Under the pieces are notes generated by a model. That model did not search any database. It saw nothing but the letters and a program-made list of their open reading frames with translations, and was not told the origin of the DNA. A DNA stretch of 32,083 bases from Mycoemilia scoparia (lineage: Eukaryota > Kickxellomycota > Kickxellomycetes > Kickxellales > Kickxellaceae), in the NCBI GenBank assembly GCA_027575805.1, contig JANBPU010000181.1, positions 1 to 32,083 on the forward strand, written 5' to 3'. A program made the position numbers and the translations under genes. This document shows, piece after piece, positions 19,614-28,596 of the stretch; the first letter of the stretch is position 1; each line of letters starts with the position of its first letter.

Positions 19614-20078
19614 ATGTCTCAAGCTGTTGCAACTCTTGTTCGTGACGCAAAGACCGTCGGTGTCGTCTTCTTCAACCAAGACAAGCCCGATGGCCCAGTC
19701 AGTGTCACCGGCTCTATCGAAGGCTTAACTCCCGGCCAGCATGGCTTCCACATCCACGAGTTCGGGGACAATACCAATGGATGCACTTCTGCTGGCTCCC
19801 ACTTTAACCCCCACAAAAAGACCCATGGTGCACCTTCTGATCAGGAGCGTCACGTCGGTGACCTTGGAAATGTTGATGTCGGGTCGAATGGTAAGGCGGA
19901 CATCAAGTTGAATGATAATGTCATTTCGCTGTTTGGTGGACATAGTATTCTTGGTCGCAGCATTGTGGTTCATGACGACGTTGACGATCTTGGAAAGGGA
20001 GGCCACGAGCTTTCAAAGTCTACTGGTAATGCTGGTGGCCGCTTTGCTTGTGGCGTCATTGGCATTCGCCAAGTCTAA
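19614..20078 (+). CDS. SOD1: Cu/Zn superoxide dismutase (single exon, 154 aa)
   Basis: Converts superoxide to oxygen and hydrogen peroxide in the cytosol. There is no signal peptide, so this is the intracellular form. All active-site features are visible: copper ligands in [11 protein letters not shown], the bridging and zinc histidines in GSHFNP, KKTHGAP and RHVGDLGN, the zinc aspartate in the last of these, the remaining copper histidine in [10 protein letters not shown], the disulfide cysteines in NGCTSAG and ACGVIG, and the guiding arginine in GGRFACG. The length (154) is the family standard. The frame opens directly at this ATG after a CT-rich leader. An AATAAA lies about 190 bp past the stop. 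Confidence 0.97.
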   Translation: MSQAVATLVRDAKTVGVVFFNQDKPDGPVSVTGSIEGLTPGQHGFHIHEFGDNTNGCTSAGSHFNPHKKTHGAPSDQERHVGDLGNVDVGSNGKADIKLNDNVISLFGGHSILGRSIVVHDDVDDLGKGGHELSKSTGNAGGRFACGVIGIRQV

Positions 20079-20266
20079 TTTCGTTTTCCAAACTGCCCAC
20101 TCGTGTATAGTAATTCTTTGAGGCCAAACAAGCCTTTAACTCCGACATTTTTATTGCTTTTGATTTGTTGTGGTTTTACTCGAAATCGAATTAGTTCTCT
20201 GAATAGAGCGCAATTTATAGTTGTTGTATTTTCATTTTGGTGTGGTAATGTATGTAATTGATTACC

Positions 20267-20272
20267 AATAAA
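20267..20272 (+). terminator. Possible polyadenylation signal of SOD1
   Basis: AATAAA in TTACCAATAAATCG, 189 bp past the SOD1 stop. Confidence 0.45.
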
Positions 20273-20469
20273 TCGAATATTGGATTTCACTTTATTAGTG
20301 CTTTACTACATGTTCGTTTTAATGTTTTCGCTGTGCCGTGAATGAAACGGCTTTGTGGCTAAGAAATTTTATATCAAAAAGAGACATATGCAAATAGGAG
20401 GACTCAAATGTTAGAATCTCCTTTGAGGGTGTACCAAAAGAACACCCTAGATAATGGCCAATAATCAAT

Positions 20470-20580
20470 CAGACCCCAGACAAAGTGTATGGGTTATGGA
20501 CTAAATTCCAGGGAATATATGATAGTACCAATATGTTCCCTTTTGATAGAGAACTTGCCATATATCAAAGCTGCTCTTAT
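20470..20580 (+). repeat. Dispersed repeat family B, copy 3
   Basis: CAAAGTGTATGGGTTATGGA, then GGGAATATATGATAGTACCA and AGAGAACTTGCCATAT line up over about 95 bp with 285-368. Here no MITE A interrupts the sequence after AGAGAACTTGC. Confidence 0.55.
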
Positions 20581-20801
20581 ACATAGATTTCCAAAATATG
20601 CAAATTGGGATATATACCCTAGTTTTTGGTTTTAGTTTTGGTCACTTTAAAATATTAATAATTGAACCAATGTTTCGAGAGTACTTTATAGAATGTGTAT
20701 TTCGAGTTGATGTCTAAATATATTGCTGTTGAAAATTTATACCAAAAACTTCACGCAAATAATAAAATAAAATAGCTGGATTTTTAATATCATTTTGAAA
20801 A

Positions 20802-21337
20802 CTAATATAAGCCAGCTCTAAAAGCAAACCATCGCTGCCTGAAAGAGTGTTCATCGTAAGCCACTAATGCACAACTAAACACGTTCCAATCAATGAAAAA
20901 ATCAATGTTAATATTGATTTTTATCGTATAAAGCATAGGAATAGCAAATTTTAGGCTTACCAATCTGGACAGGCTTCATAGTTATTCAGCCATTGGCTGC
21001 TGCACTCAACATGGAAAATATGTTGACAATCCAATTTTACGATAAATCGATCATCAAGACAAATTCTATCTTTACAAATATTACATTTGTTTATTCTTAC
21101 AATGTCATCAAGAGTAACTCTGCGTATTGTGAAACCCACAAGTTGTTCATGTTCATATCCGACAAATTGTGGCTCTGATTGTGGCTGTGGTTGTGGGGGT
21201 GAGGGTGGACTATTTGACGAGACTTCATTATTATTGTTATTATGCTCATGCAGTACTTCCATAGCCAATCTAGTATAAATTTCAATTCGGGTATTCAATT
21301 CTGATAAAGTACTTCTAATATCTTTTGGTCTTTGCAT
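20802..21337 (-). CDS. RING-H2 zinc finger protein, probable E3 ubiquitin ligase (2 exons, 149 aa)
   Basis: Exons on the minus strand: 21337-20961 and 20874-20802. The 86 bp intron has donor GTAAGC and acceptor GTTTAG. Unspliced, the frame stops just after ACPDW and lacks the last zinc ligand. Splicing turns the split codon into Cys and gives ACPDC, completing a C3H2C3 RING-H2: C85, C88, C104, H106, H109, C112, C123, C126. The N-terminal half has a predicted helix (STLSELNTRIEIYTRLAMEVL) and an Asn run followed by a Pro/Gln-rich linker. A 23-residue basic/aromatic tail follows the RING. There is no membrane segment or other known domain, so the substrate is unknown. The start is the first true ATG; upstream sequence is CT-rich leader. 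The exon 2 tail is less certain than the RING. Confidence 0.72.
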
Positions 21338-21562
21338 CGTACTCACAATTTCTCTAAATTGGCTATGAAAAATATATGTGTGTATGTGTTTGAGAAGTTG
21401 TTGGGTATTTTTATTTATGGATGAAAGAAAGAAGATCAAAGTAAAAGCTGAGAAAGGAGAGGGAATGATTTGAAGAAAAAAGTTGAGAAATCATGAAAGA
21501 AGTGTTGATGTGTTATTTATATATGGATATGTATGTATTATTACTAACATAAAACCAGCCTA

Positions 21563-21725
21563 AAACATATGGTAAGATTTCACTTGGAATCGAATCTATG
21601 GTAGTAGGCAGAAACAGTTAGTCCTCAGATTTTGGCTCAATCATCAGCCATTTGATATGCAGCTATTCCTGGGGTTCCATTTTGCCCAAAGACTTCTTGC
21701 GAACTTTGACCATGTAAGGATCAAT
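21563..21725 (+). repeat. Dispersed repeat family B, copy 4
   Basis: GGTAAGATTTCACTTGGAAT, CTATGGTAGTAGGCAGAAAC, CCTCAGATTTTGGCTCAATC and GGGTTCCATTTTGCCCAAAG line up with copies near 500, 4770 and 31317. This is the longest stretch covering the right half of the family. Confidence 0.55.
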
Positions 21726-21864
21726 GTGATAGATTCATTTAGAGAAAAATAAAAAGACATTGATTGAATAGCTACATCCCAAACATTTTCAATTCACCGT
21801 ATTCACCAAAGTAGCAATGGCCATAGCTCCTGTTTCTGTCGGCTTCTATTTGAATTATTACCCA

Positions 21865-21886
21865 CATTATCATTATCATTATCATT
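21865..21886. repeat. TTATCA microsatellite
   Basis: Three to four units of a six-base repeat (CATTATCATTATCATT...). It lies in non-coding DNA. Confidence 0.6.
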
Positions 21887-22221
21887 CCCATTATAAGTGC
21901 CACTAATAATGACGCCATTTAAACCAGCATTACCAATAGCTGTTTAAACTATATGGTTCCCAAACAATTCAGTGTTGCAGTTGATATTCTGTGAAATATT
22001 GAAAGTGGCATAGCAAACTTAACGAATAAGAAACAGCCTATAAAACATTAGAGGACATTTCGGTTTATTGTTTGGTTGACTGAATAGTGTGGGTGACTCT
22101 TGTTTACATTAATTTTAATTATGAAACATTAAAAAATTATTTTGTTGTTGGTTTTTTAAGAGATATTCGACACTATTGTCAAAAGCAATTGAATTGTAAA
22201 TGTTTCAAAGAAATGTTCCTA

Positions 22222-23948
22222 TTAATTATTGCTGGTATTCCAAGAAAGCTGTAAAATCTCTCTTCCCATTGACCCACTCGACTTCCACACAGTTTCAATA
22301 TCCATCTCATTTCCATGATTCTCAACAATCCAATTCTTGAACGACAAAGTGCTACCAGTCAACCCAAAATACATTGTTTTGGCAGCAACCAAAGCCACAG
22401 GTTTATCTACCACCGAAGACGAATCACTGTTACGTTTTAGTGTAGTTCGAATCAAATTATAAAGTTTCGAAAATGATTCGACATTATAGATGGTCTCACT
22501 GGTTAATACCAAATCATACACATATCCTCTTTGCTGTAATTCATGAGAAACATTTTCCCAATCTCCGCCAAAGAATCTGATATCCAAGTTAGTTGTGTCT
22601 GTGAGAGATTTGGTTAAAATACTGTCGGCAGTTACGGTATCTTGATCCGAAAGTTCCAAGAATGTCATTTTGTTGTTAATCCCTTCGACACTATCATCAT
22701 CTTCGGAGTCCTCATCATTATCGTCATCGTCATCATCTTCAGGGTCGCTTTCTTCTCTGATTTTGGCCTCCATCTCTTCTTGACTGATAATCCCATTATC
22801 AACCAACAATTTTCCGCGAATCTCATCAAGATCAACCGACAAAATGTTTTCTCCATCATCATTGGTGCTTGTTGTGGTATTTTCGAAAGATTTTGTCAAT
22901 ACTGTGTTAAGTAATACATTGGGTATAGTGACCAACCTCAATACATCACGATTATAATCTTGGAAATGAATTCTCCCGCCGCTATTAGACTTGGTGCCGT
23001 TGCTGCTGTTGGAATTTTCGTAACTTTGTTTCAGGATGTGGAGAGTCGGTAATCCAGATCCACATCCAATTTCCAAAACTTGGATTTGTTTATTACCGCT
23101 GTTACTTGGGGATGTCAGTTGAGGGTAGCGTTGGGTTAAATAATCTAGTAAATCTAGTGAACACTCCCACGTCTTTAATCCACCTAGACCAAATCCATAA
23201 TCATAAATATCAGTATTTCCAGCATTGACATTGTTATCATCAACTGAGTTAAATTCATGTATTAAATTTGCTTGCTTATTTACCTTCGTATACACCAGCA
23301 ATAAGATCGGATGCTCCTTTTCCTTCAGTCATCAGAGCCTTTTTAACTCCCACATCTTCATCACCACCTCCCTGCTGTTGTTCATCTTGGTTACTAATTT
23401 CATTCATGGTATCTTCTTCGGCTAACTGAAACTGAACATCCGCCAACTGTCTCTTATAAATTATTTTTTGAAATTCATTTTGGTTTCCACCATAACAAAT
23501 TTTGTCAACTTCGAAAGCCGACACTTTCTATAAACACGAGTGAAGTAATAGATATATAAAACCTTGATAACTATACCCTCCTTTCGTTTATTTCGTGTTA
23601 TATAACATTAGTATTACTTACTGGTATTTCCAAAGCTACTTCACTAAACGGAGCTTGATATAATTGAGATGCAGATTGATCATTTGTGCTATTTGAAAAG
23701 GCATTGAACAAATTATCTTGACTGTTTTTATTGGTATTGGCGCCAGAATTATTTTCCGGATCTGGGCTATTAAATATATCGTTGTCTACTGATGATCTAT
23801 CAGCGTCATCAACCTATATTTGTAACCATATTTATAGTATTGGTTTCGGTATACGTATACATATATGATGGCTAAAAAGCTTTCTTGAAAGAGTTTTGCT
23901 TTGTGAGTGTTCAAGAATACTTACCGGAAAATTGAATTTAAATGACAT
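22222..23948 (-). CDS. Hpm1/METTL18-like protein-histidine N-methyltransferase (4 exons, 473 aa)
   Basis: SAM-dependent methyltransferase; family members methylate a histidine of ribosomal protein uL3 (Rpl3). Exons on the minus strand: 23948-23925, 23813-23622, 23527-23284, 23183-22222. Introns are 111, 94 and 100 bp, all GT-AG. The first exon encodes only MSFKFNFP, which is the conserved family N-terminus. A disordered Asn/Ser segment follows. Splicing of exons 3 and 4 joins GVYEG to GLKTWECSLDLLDYL, restoring the family motif SDLI.GVYEGGLK.WECS. SAM-binding motif I is VLEIGCGSGLPTL, followed by HFQDYN (motif II region). VLTSETIYN is the later conserved strand. An unusual acidic insert (DPEDDDDDDNDEDSEDDD) lies in the methyltransferase domain, making the protein longer than yeast Hpm1. 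The intron 3 interior has no stop in one frame, so without splicing it mimics a longer ORF. Confidence 0.9.
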
Positions 23949-24013
23949 TTTTAATTGTTCTAGATAAAAAAAACAAACAAGTAAAGTGTCCTGTAAAGCC
24001 AAAAAAAGAGGAG

Positions 24014-24048
<35 letters not shown>

Positions 24049-24614
24049 CGTGTGTGGGTATGTTTTAAAGAATGAATAATAGGCTTTAAACAATTTTCAT
24101 TAAAAATGTTAAATAACGTTTTTGCTGATAAAGTTTGGTGTGGCTTATGGGACATTATATAATTTTATTTCCAAAATTTCATCTTTCGACATTGCAATTC
24201 CATCCTTCTCACTGTTTAAATCTCCAAAAAGTATACTTAGAGAAAAAATAGTCTCAAATTAAAGTCTTTATTTCAAAAGATAGTTCATTTGAATTATTGG
24301 ATTGAATATTCATTTTGAAGTAGAAATATCTACTGTTAGTTATAAAGGATCTGAATAAATATCTAAAGAGGGAATAAGTAATACTCTTATGAATGCTGTC
24401 AAGATAACCAATGCAATAGTATATGTGTATATATTGAGGGAATTAGATGAATAATACTATGATTAATAACATCACATACATAAAGAAGTACTGTTTAAAG
24501 TAAGTTTCATGCTACTCTTGTCATTGCTGATCTTGAGCCATGGAATTGGGTCAACATGTATTACTTACAAACCTTGATGAACAGGTATTGTGATAAGCTT
24601 AAACATAGAAGTTC
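23949..24614. other. Intergenic, 5' side of Hpm1
   Basis: AT-rich, holding a long TA microsatellite at 24016-24045 about 70 bp upstream of the Hpm1 start, and beyond it possible 3' sequence of the small gene at 24670. No other gene is seen. Confidence 0.4.
24016..24045. repeat. TA microsatellite upstream of Hpm1
   Basis: Fifteen AT units, followed by GTGCGTGTGTG. Together with those before Ddi1 and MCM6, it is the third TA tract within about 200 bp of a start codon in this window. Confidence 0.85.
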
Positions 24615-24669
24615 CTGAAGCCATTTGTTCAATATCAAGAATCCTCTGAAAAGTATAAAATTACTCAGC

Positions 24670-24942
24670 CTAAGGATTGTATAGCATATTGATTTTGGCT
24701 TCTTCACGGAATATTGGCACTGAGCGCAACAACCGGGAAAAATCTCCAGATGGTGTTGATGTTAATGGCAAAGACGAAGAAGAGATACTGTTTGCTATCG
24801 TAATCGGATCATTCTTGGGTTTTTTATGAACACCCGTTTTAGATTGACATTCTTCAGAGGCCGACTCTCTCTTCCTTTTGCTTTTATTAATGTCGCTGCT
24901 GCTACGTTTGTTTCTAGGATTTAATATATACCAAAGGTCCAT
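24670..24942 (-). CDS. Unknown small basic Ser/Lys-rich protein (90 aa, or longer if spliced)
   Basis: I do not recognise this protein. It begins MDLWYILNPRNKRSSSD, has clusters KSKRKRES and KKPKND that could act as nuclear signals, then a Ser/Thr/Pro stretch and GDFSRLLRSVPIFREEA. The amino-acid order looks non-random. The unspliced frame stops at 24670. Alternatively a 93 bp intron (donor GTGAAG at 24707, acceptor CTTCAG ending at 24615) would replace the tail with TSMFKLITIPVHQGL, ending at about 24570. Neither 3' end is secure. It has the same orientation as Hpm1, about 0.7 kb upstream of it. The A-rich context before the ATG is suitable for a start. Confidence 0.35.
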   Translation of the reverse strand: MDLWYILNPRNKRSSSDINKSKRKRESASEECQSKTGVHKKPKNDPITIANSISSSSLPLTSTPSGDFSRLLRSVPIFREEAKINMLYNP

Positions 24943-25545
24943 TTTATTAGAAGGGTTTGGACTAATTTCATTGATTTAATCCCTTGCCCTGTATTCAATA
25001 TTTGTGCTTATAATTGTTAAAGCTTAAAAAATATGATTTGCAATATTATTTAAAATCGCATCCTGAGAGAACACGTACCATATTTATATCTCGTAAGATG
25101 ACTTTGATCATATACCTTCTTCTACGCAGCAAATAATGAAATTTGTATCCCATTCATTTATTTTAACTTGAGAATTATAGTAGAAATCACTTAATTGCGC
25201 CCTTCTAATCAATAGATTGTGATCAATTGAACTTTAAATGGCCTTGTAGGTGCTATACTTGCTTTACTTTGTCCTTTAACGCAGGTTCCAAAAAAACCTG
25301 TGCATAGTCACTGAATAAAATCCCATTTTTACTTTATAAACACTACAATTAGTAACAAAAGCTGTATTCAGTGTATAAATTAATAGCACCAGTACGATCT
25401 AAATAGAGTTTCCATTCCATTTTTCATTTTATAAATGTATTAGACTAATACAGAAGCCAAATCACAAAGATAGATTGAAAAGTCATTAAATGAGATGAAA
25501 TTAATAATTCGTTAAAAAGAAAATCCTGGTCTCCTAAAAAGGGTA
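24943..25545. other. Intergenic between the unknown small gene and precursor A
   Basis: AT-rich and gene-free. The string TTAATTGCGCCCTT (about 25192) is the inverse of one near 11268. A possible AATAAA for precursor A on the minus strand was not identified with confidence. Confidence 0.4.
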
Positions 25546-26268
25546 TTAATCGTTGTTGCTTTTTGATGATCCACCGCCATTGACATTATTATTTCCGTTA
25601 TCATTATTATTACCATTGCTTGCATTTTTATGTTCAATATTGACACTGATGGTGTCGCCAACCTGCTTGGCCATTTGCTGTTGCTCGGTTTTGCATAGTC
25701 CCAGAGATGAAAGAACTGAGCAAAGAACACCGTTATTGCTGCCCAACAAACCACCTAACAAACCACCGTCTTCAAGAAGTTGGCTACCACGACGATGATT
25801 ATTATTATTTGTTTGGGCTATGATGATGCTTTGAGTTGAACGTTTTTGGATGGGAGAATCTGATGTGCAGTCGAAAGTATTTGGTCGTGGTGGTGGTGGC
25901 AAGATGGCAGAGTATGCAGGTGCTGGTGGGTTGTTGGTTTCTGGCTTAGGTTGGTTTGACTGTGGCTTACTTGGGGGAGGAGGAGAAGGAGGAGTGACTG
26001 GGACAGGTGCAGGATTTCCAGAAGAAGCGGGGGGAGGAGGTGTGGGATTTTTACATAGACTCAAAGAAGCCAATATACTGCACAAGATTCCTGAAGGGCC
26101 ACCCGTCAAACCGCCCAAAAGACCGTTCTCTTCAAGAAGTTTGCTGGGTTCTCTTTTGTAAATTTGTACGCCACCGGTACGGTCGTTTGATAGAGGAGCG
26201 GCAAAACCGATATCGACAGTGATAGCCATGATTGCAAGAGTAGCTGTTGCGACGGGTAAGAATTTCAT
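25546..26268 (-). CDS. Secreted repeat-peptide precursor A with two C-x8-C modules (240 aa)
   Basis: The N-terminal signal peptide is MKFLPVATATLAIMAITVDI..., likely cut near FAA/P (about 23-24). Module 1 (40-73) follows KR (38-39): it starts PSKLLEENGLLGGL and ends with the loop C63-x8-C72 (CSILASLSLC). A Pro-rich spacer (74-130, several PPPP runs) separates it from a second dibasic KR (142-143) and RR (159-160). Module 2 (161-193) has QLLEDGGLLGGLLG and C183-x8-C192 (CSVLSSLGLC). The C-terminal tail is Asn/Gly/Ser-rich. The layout fits Kex2-type processing in the Golgi to release cysteine-loop peptides. Module 2 is the more diverged. It is paralogous to, and divergently oriented from, precursor B at 28597. 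The biological activity of the peptides is unknown. The start is the only ATG that gives a signal peptide. Confidence 0.8.
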   Translation of the reverse strand: MKFLPVATATLAIMAITVDIGFAAPLSNDRTGGVQIYKREPSKLLEENGLLGGLTGGPSGILCSILASLSLCKNPTPPPPASSGNPAPVPVTPPSPPPPSKPQSNQPKPETNNPPAPAYSAILPPPPRPNTFDCTSDSPIQKRSTQSIIIAQTNNNNHRRGSQLLEDGGLLGGLLGSNNGVLCSVLSSLGLCKTEQQQMAKQVGDTISVNIEHKNASNGNNNDNGNNNVNGGGSSKSNND

Positions 26269-26443
26269 AGTGTGAGAGGTCTAGGAATGTGCGGGTTCAA
26301 CTAGTGTGATGTTAGGGAGAGTGTCGTATGTATTGGTGAGAGGATAGGCGAGTAGACGGGGCAAGACAGTTGGTTGTTGTAGGAAGGAATGTGAATGGGG
26401 TTTGTGTGGACCTAAAGACCAAACACTTGGATATTGACCTTGA

Positions 26444-26452
26444 TTTTATATA
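26444..26452 (-). promoter_or_regulatory. TATA box of precursor A
   Basis: TATATAAAA on the minus strand in the context AACTATATAAAATC, about 176 bp before the ATG. This matches the position and sequence context of the TATA box of precursor B. Confidence 0.55.
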
Positions 26453-28406
26453 GTTATCCTCTCAGATTTTGATGCTAGTTGTAAGGTTATACCGTAAGTA
26501 GTTTCCCAAGACTTAGTGCCCTCATTCCCTCCCAACAAAAACGCCAAGTACTATACTCAGGTAAAAACCACATCCTAGCTTTCTTTGAAATTAAAGGCAA
26601 GTGTATAAATGCAACTATTTCATTCCGACTGAACAACCAGTTCCGAGCTGTATACATGAATTTGGTGGACAAAATGAATACATCTCAAAGGCATATGCTG
26701 TAAACATCTACTCAAGCCGAAATATACCAATTGCCGAAGTTTCCTTGCTAGAGACAAGTTTTAAGGTACTCGAGTGCCTATCATTAGTCTTGGCAAGGTA
26801 CCATACCAATTACAGAGAGAAAAAGTACTGCTACTTCGTCCAAATGACAATTTGCTTTTGTAGTACAAAACCACTTTCTAGGTATTAACACAGGCGTGTG
26901 GTTCTACCCATCATCTTTAGATTTTCGGATCCTAAAATACACTCTGCGTTTTTATTACCGGAAGGAATCCATCGTGGCTTATATTTATTTTATCCGAGTC
27001 TTGCTAACTAGTCTACAAAAAAGCACCTGGTTAATGAAATTGACCTTTTGTGTGTGAGACCATAAAACAGTTGGTTAATTTGGTAGAATAACAATAACGG
27101 TTCAATTCCGAGGCATAATTGAATAAAAAACGTATACACAAAGTTTGTTACAGCAAATATGTAAATAAGATCCGGAACTTGGTGCATAACTTGTATAACT
27201 ATGACGGATGATGGCATGTAATTAGTGGTCCGAGGAGAGGACAGCAATGGCTTAACGGTCTAGCAGACTGAAGACACGAACAACTAATACGGATAATCAA
27301 CTCAGTGGCTTAGATAAAACCAGTAGTCTCTTTAATGTGCTCAATAACCATTCTCACTTGAGAATAATCATAGGAGATAAGACAAGAAAATGATCGACTT
27401 CTTCAGCATTGCTCAAACAATGGTTATGTATTCCATTTGTTTTTTAGTGTTGAACTGGTAGGCTTGCTGATCAACAACTGTTCATTTTGATGTGCTTCTA
27501 ATCTGGTTTTTAATATGGCGGTTTGGTAGTAATGTAAATCGCAATCACATTAGAGCCTTCATAGACTATAACCAGATTCTCACTCCTTTACTCAATCCCC
27601 TTTTTCACTCTGAATTTGATGGAGTCTGGATTCGGCATAGAATATGATTTTCATTCTGACCCTTGCGTTGTTGCTATTTTCATTCAGGCTATAATCGTCT
27701 TTGCAATTAGGCCAAGCCTCATTTTCCTCTAAACTATGGCAATAACTGTAACCACAAATAAACAGTTTGACACACAAAGCATGAAAAATAGTGGATTCCC
27801 TTACACATATATGCAATGTCATCATTAGGCCTTTGGCATCTCAATTAGTTCTGTTGCTTACAACTCCAAGGTGAGGAGGCTTAGTAACACCAATAACTTG
27901 GTTTAAACAAGATGTTTTTCGGATCTTGTCCCGAGAATAATATATTGGAATCCACTACAACTAATACATGTTGTGCCGAACACCTGGATCCTATTCACTT
28001 CAGTGCAATTGACTGGAAAAGCATAATCCGAGTTACAAACTACCAAAGAATAATAATAATTGTTGTGGCAGCAGTGGTATTGACTGCTAACGCCCTATGC
28101 TCCCGAAATCTTATGGGCTTGTTTGTTGTATTGCTGTGTTCTGTTACAATTAATGCCCAAAGGATATTCAAAGCAATTGTCTATTGCCGAAAAACTTGTT
28201 TGATTAGTTGGCAGCAAGATTAAACTAAGTAGAGATATAGGGATTGAGGTAATAGAATTCGGATGAATCCTAACTACTAGAATTCCGAAATAGATATGTT
28301 TATGTGGTCTACAATACATCGATCTCTCACCTCTAGCTTTAGCGGTTGGTAGGCTCAATGTGATGCCGATGAGGAGAAGTTAGTTTGAGGGGTATAGAAA
28401 AATTGC

Positions 28407-28414
28407 TATATAAA
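28407..28414 (+). promoter_or_regulatory. TATA box of precursor B
   Basis: TATATAAA in GCTATATAAACCCC, 190 bp before the ATG, with a CT- and CA-rich leader after it. Confidence 0.55.
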
Positions 28415-28596
28415 CCCCAATGAATTCTCGAATACTGGAGGAAAAGCATCAAGCAATTAGCTCTCTCTTCAACAACACAATTACACTTGGGACCATTCGA
28501 CTTTTACAGTTCTTTGTCTCTTTACACCCGCAAGCACTTGTTACAACATATATTCAAAGCCCCCCAACTAATCTCTCTGTCCATCGCTCTTTCAAA

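Larger units (their letters stand above)
20079..20801. other. Intergenic between convergent SOD1 and the RING gene
   Basis: Contains the SOD1 3' region with AATAAA at 20267-20272, then a repeat B copy at 20470-20580. The rest is AT-rich and shows nothing. Confidence 0.45.
21338..22221. other. Intergenic between the RING gene and Hpm1
   Basis: Leader of the RING gene (minus strand, CT-rich), then repeat B copy 4 at 21563-21725, a TTATCA microsatellite at 21865-21886, and the Hpm1 3' flank. No gene is seen. Confidence 0.45.
26269..28596. promoter_or_regulatory. Shared divergent upstream region of precursors A and B
   Basis: About 2.3 kb between two start codons that point away from each other. 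Each gene has a clear TATA box 176-190 bp before its ATG. Between them are several short open frames (for example 26601-26888 and 27912-28223) with no support. No repeat family A or B copy is recognised here, unlike most other intergenic stretches of the window. Confidence 0.45.

Noticed and set aside
26601..26888. 95-codon open frame in the region between the two precursors
   Set aside because: It opens with GTG rather than ATG, shows no motif or signal peptide, and has no splice sites extending it into anything recognisable.
27090..27125. T-loop-like string GGTTCAATTCC suggesting a tRNA gene
   Set aside because: No matching acceptor stem, D-arm or anticodon arm could be placed around it on either strand.
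27912..28223. 103-codon ATG-initiated frame with hydrophobic stretches (IIIIVVAAVVLTANAL)
   Set aside because: It could be a small membrane protein, but composition is typical of AT-rich non-coding DNA, and there is no CT-rich leader, TATA box or family resemblance. Not supported without RNA data.
28420..28596. 59-residue extension of precursor B
   Set aside because: It would begin about 6 bases after the TATA box, upstream of any plausible transcription start, and would hide the signal peptide.
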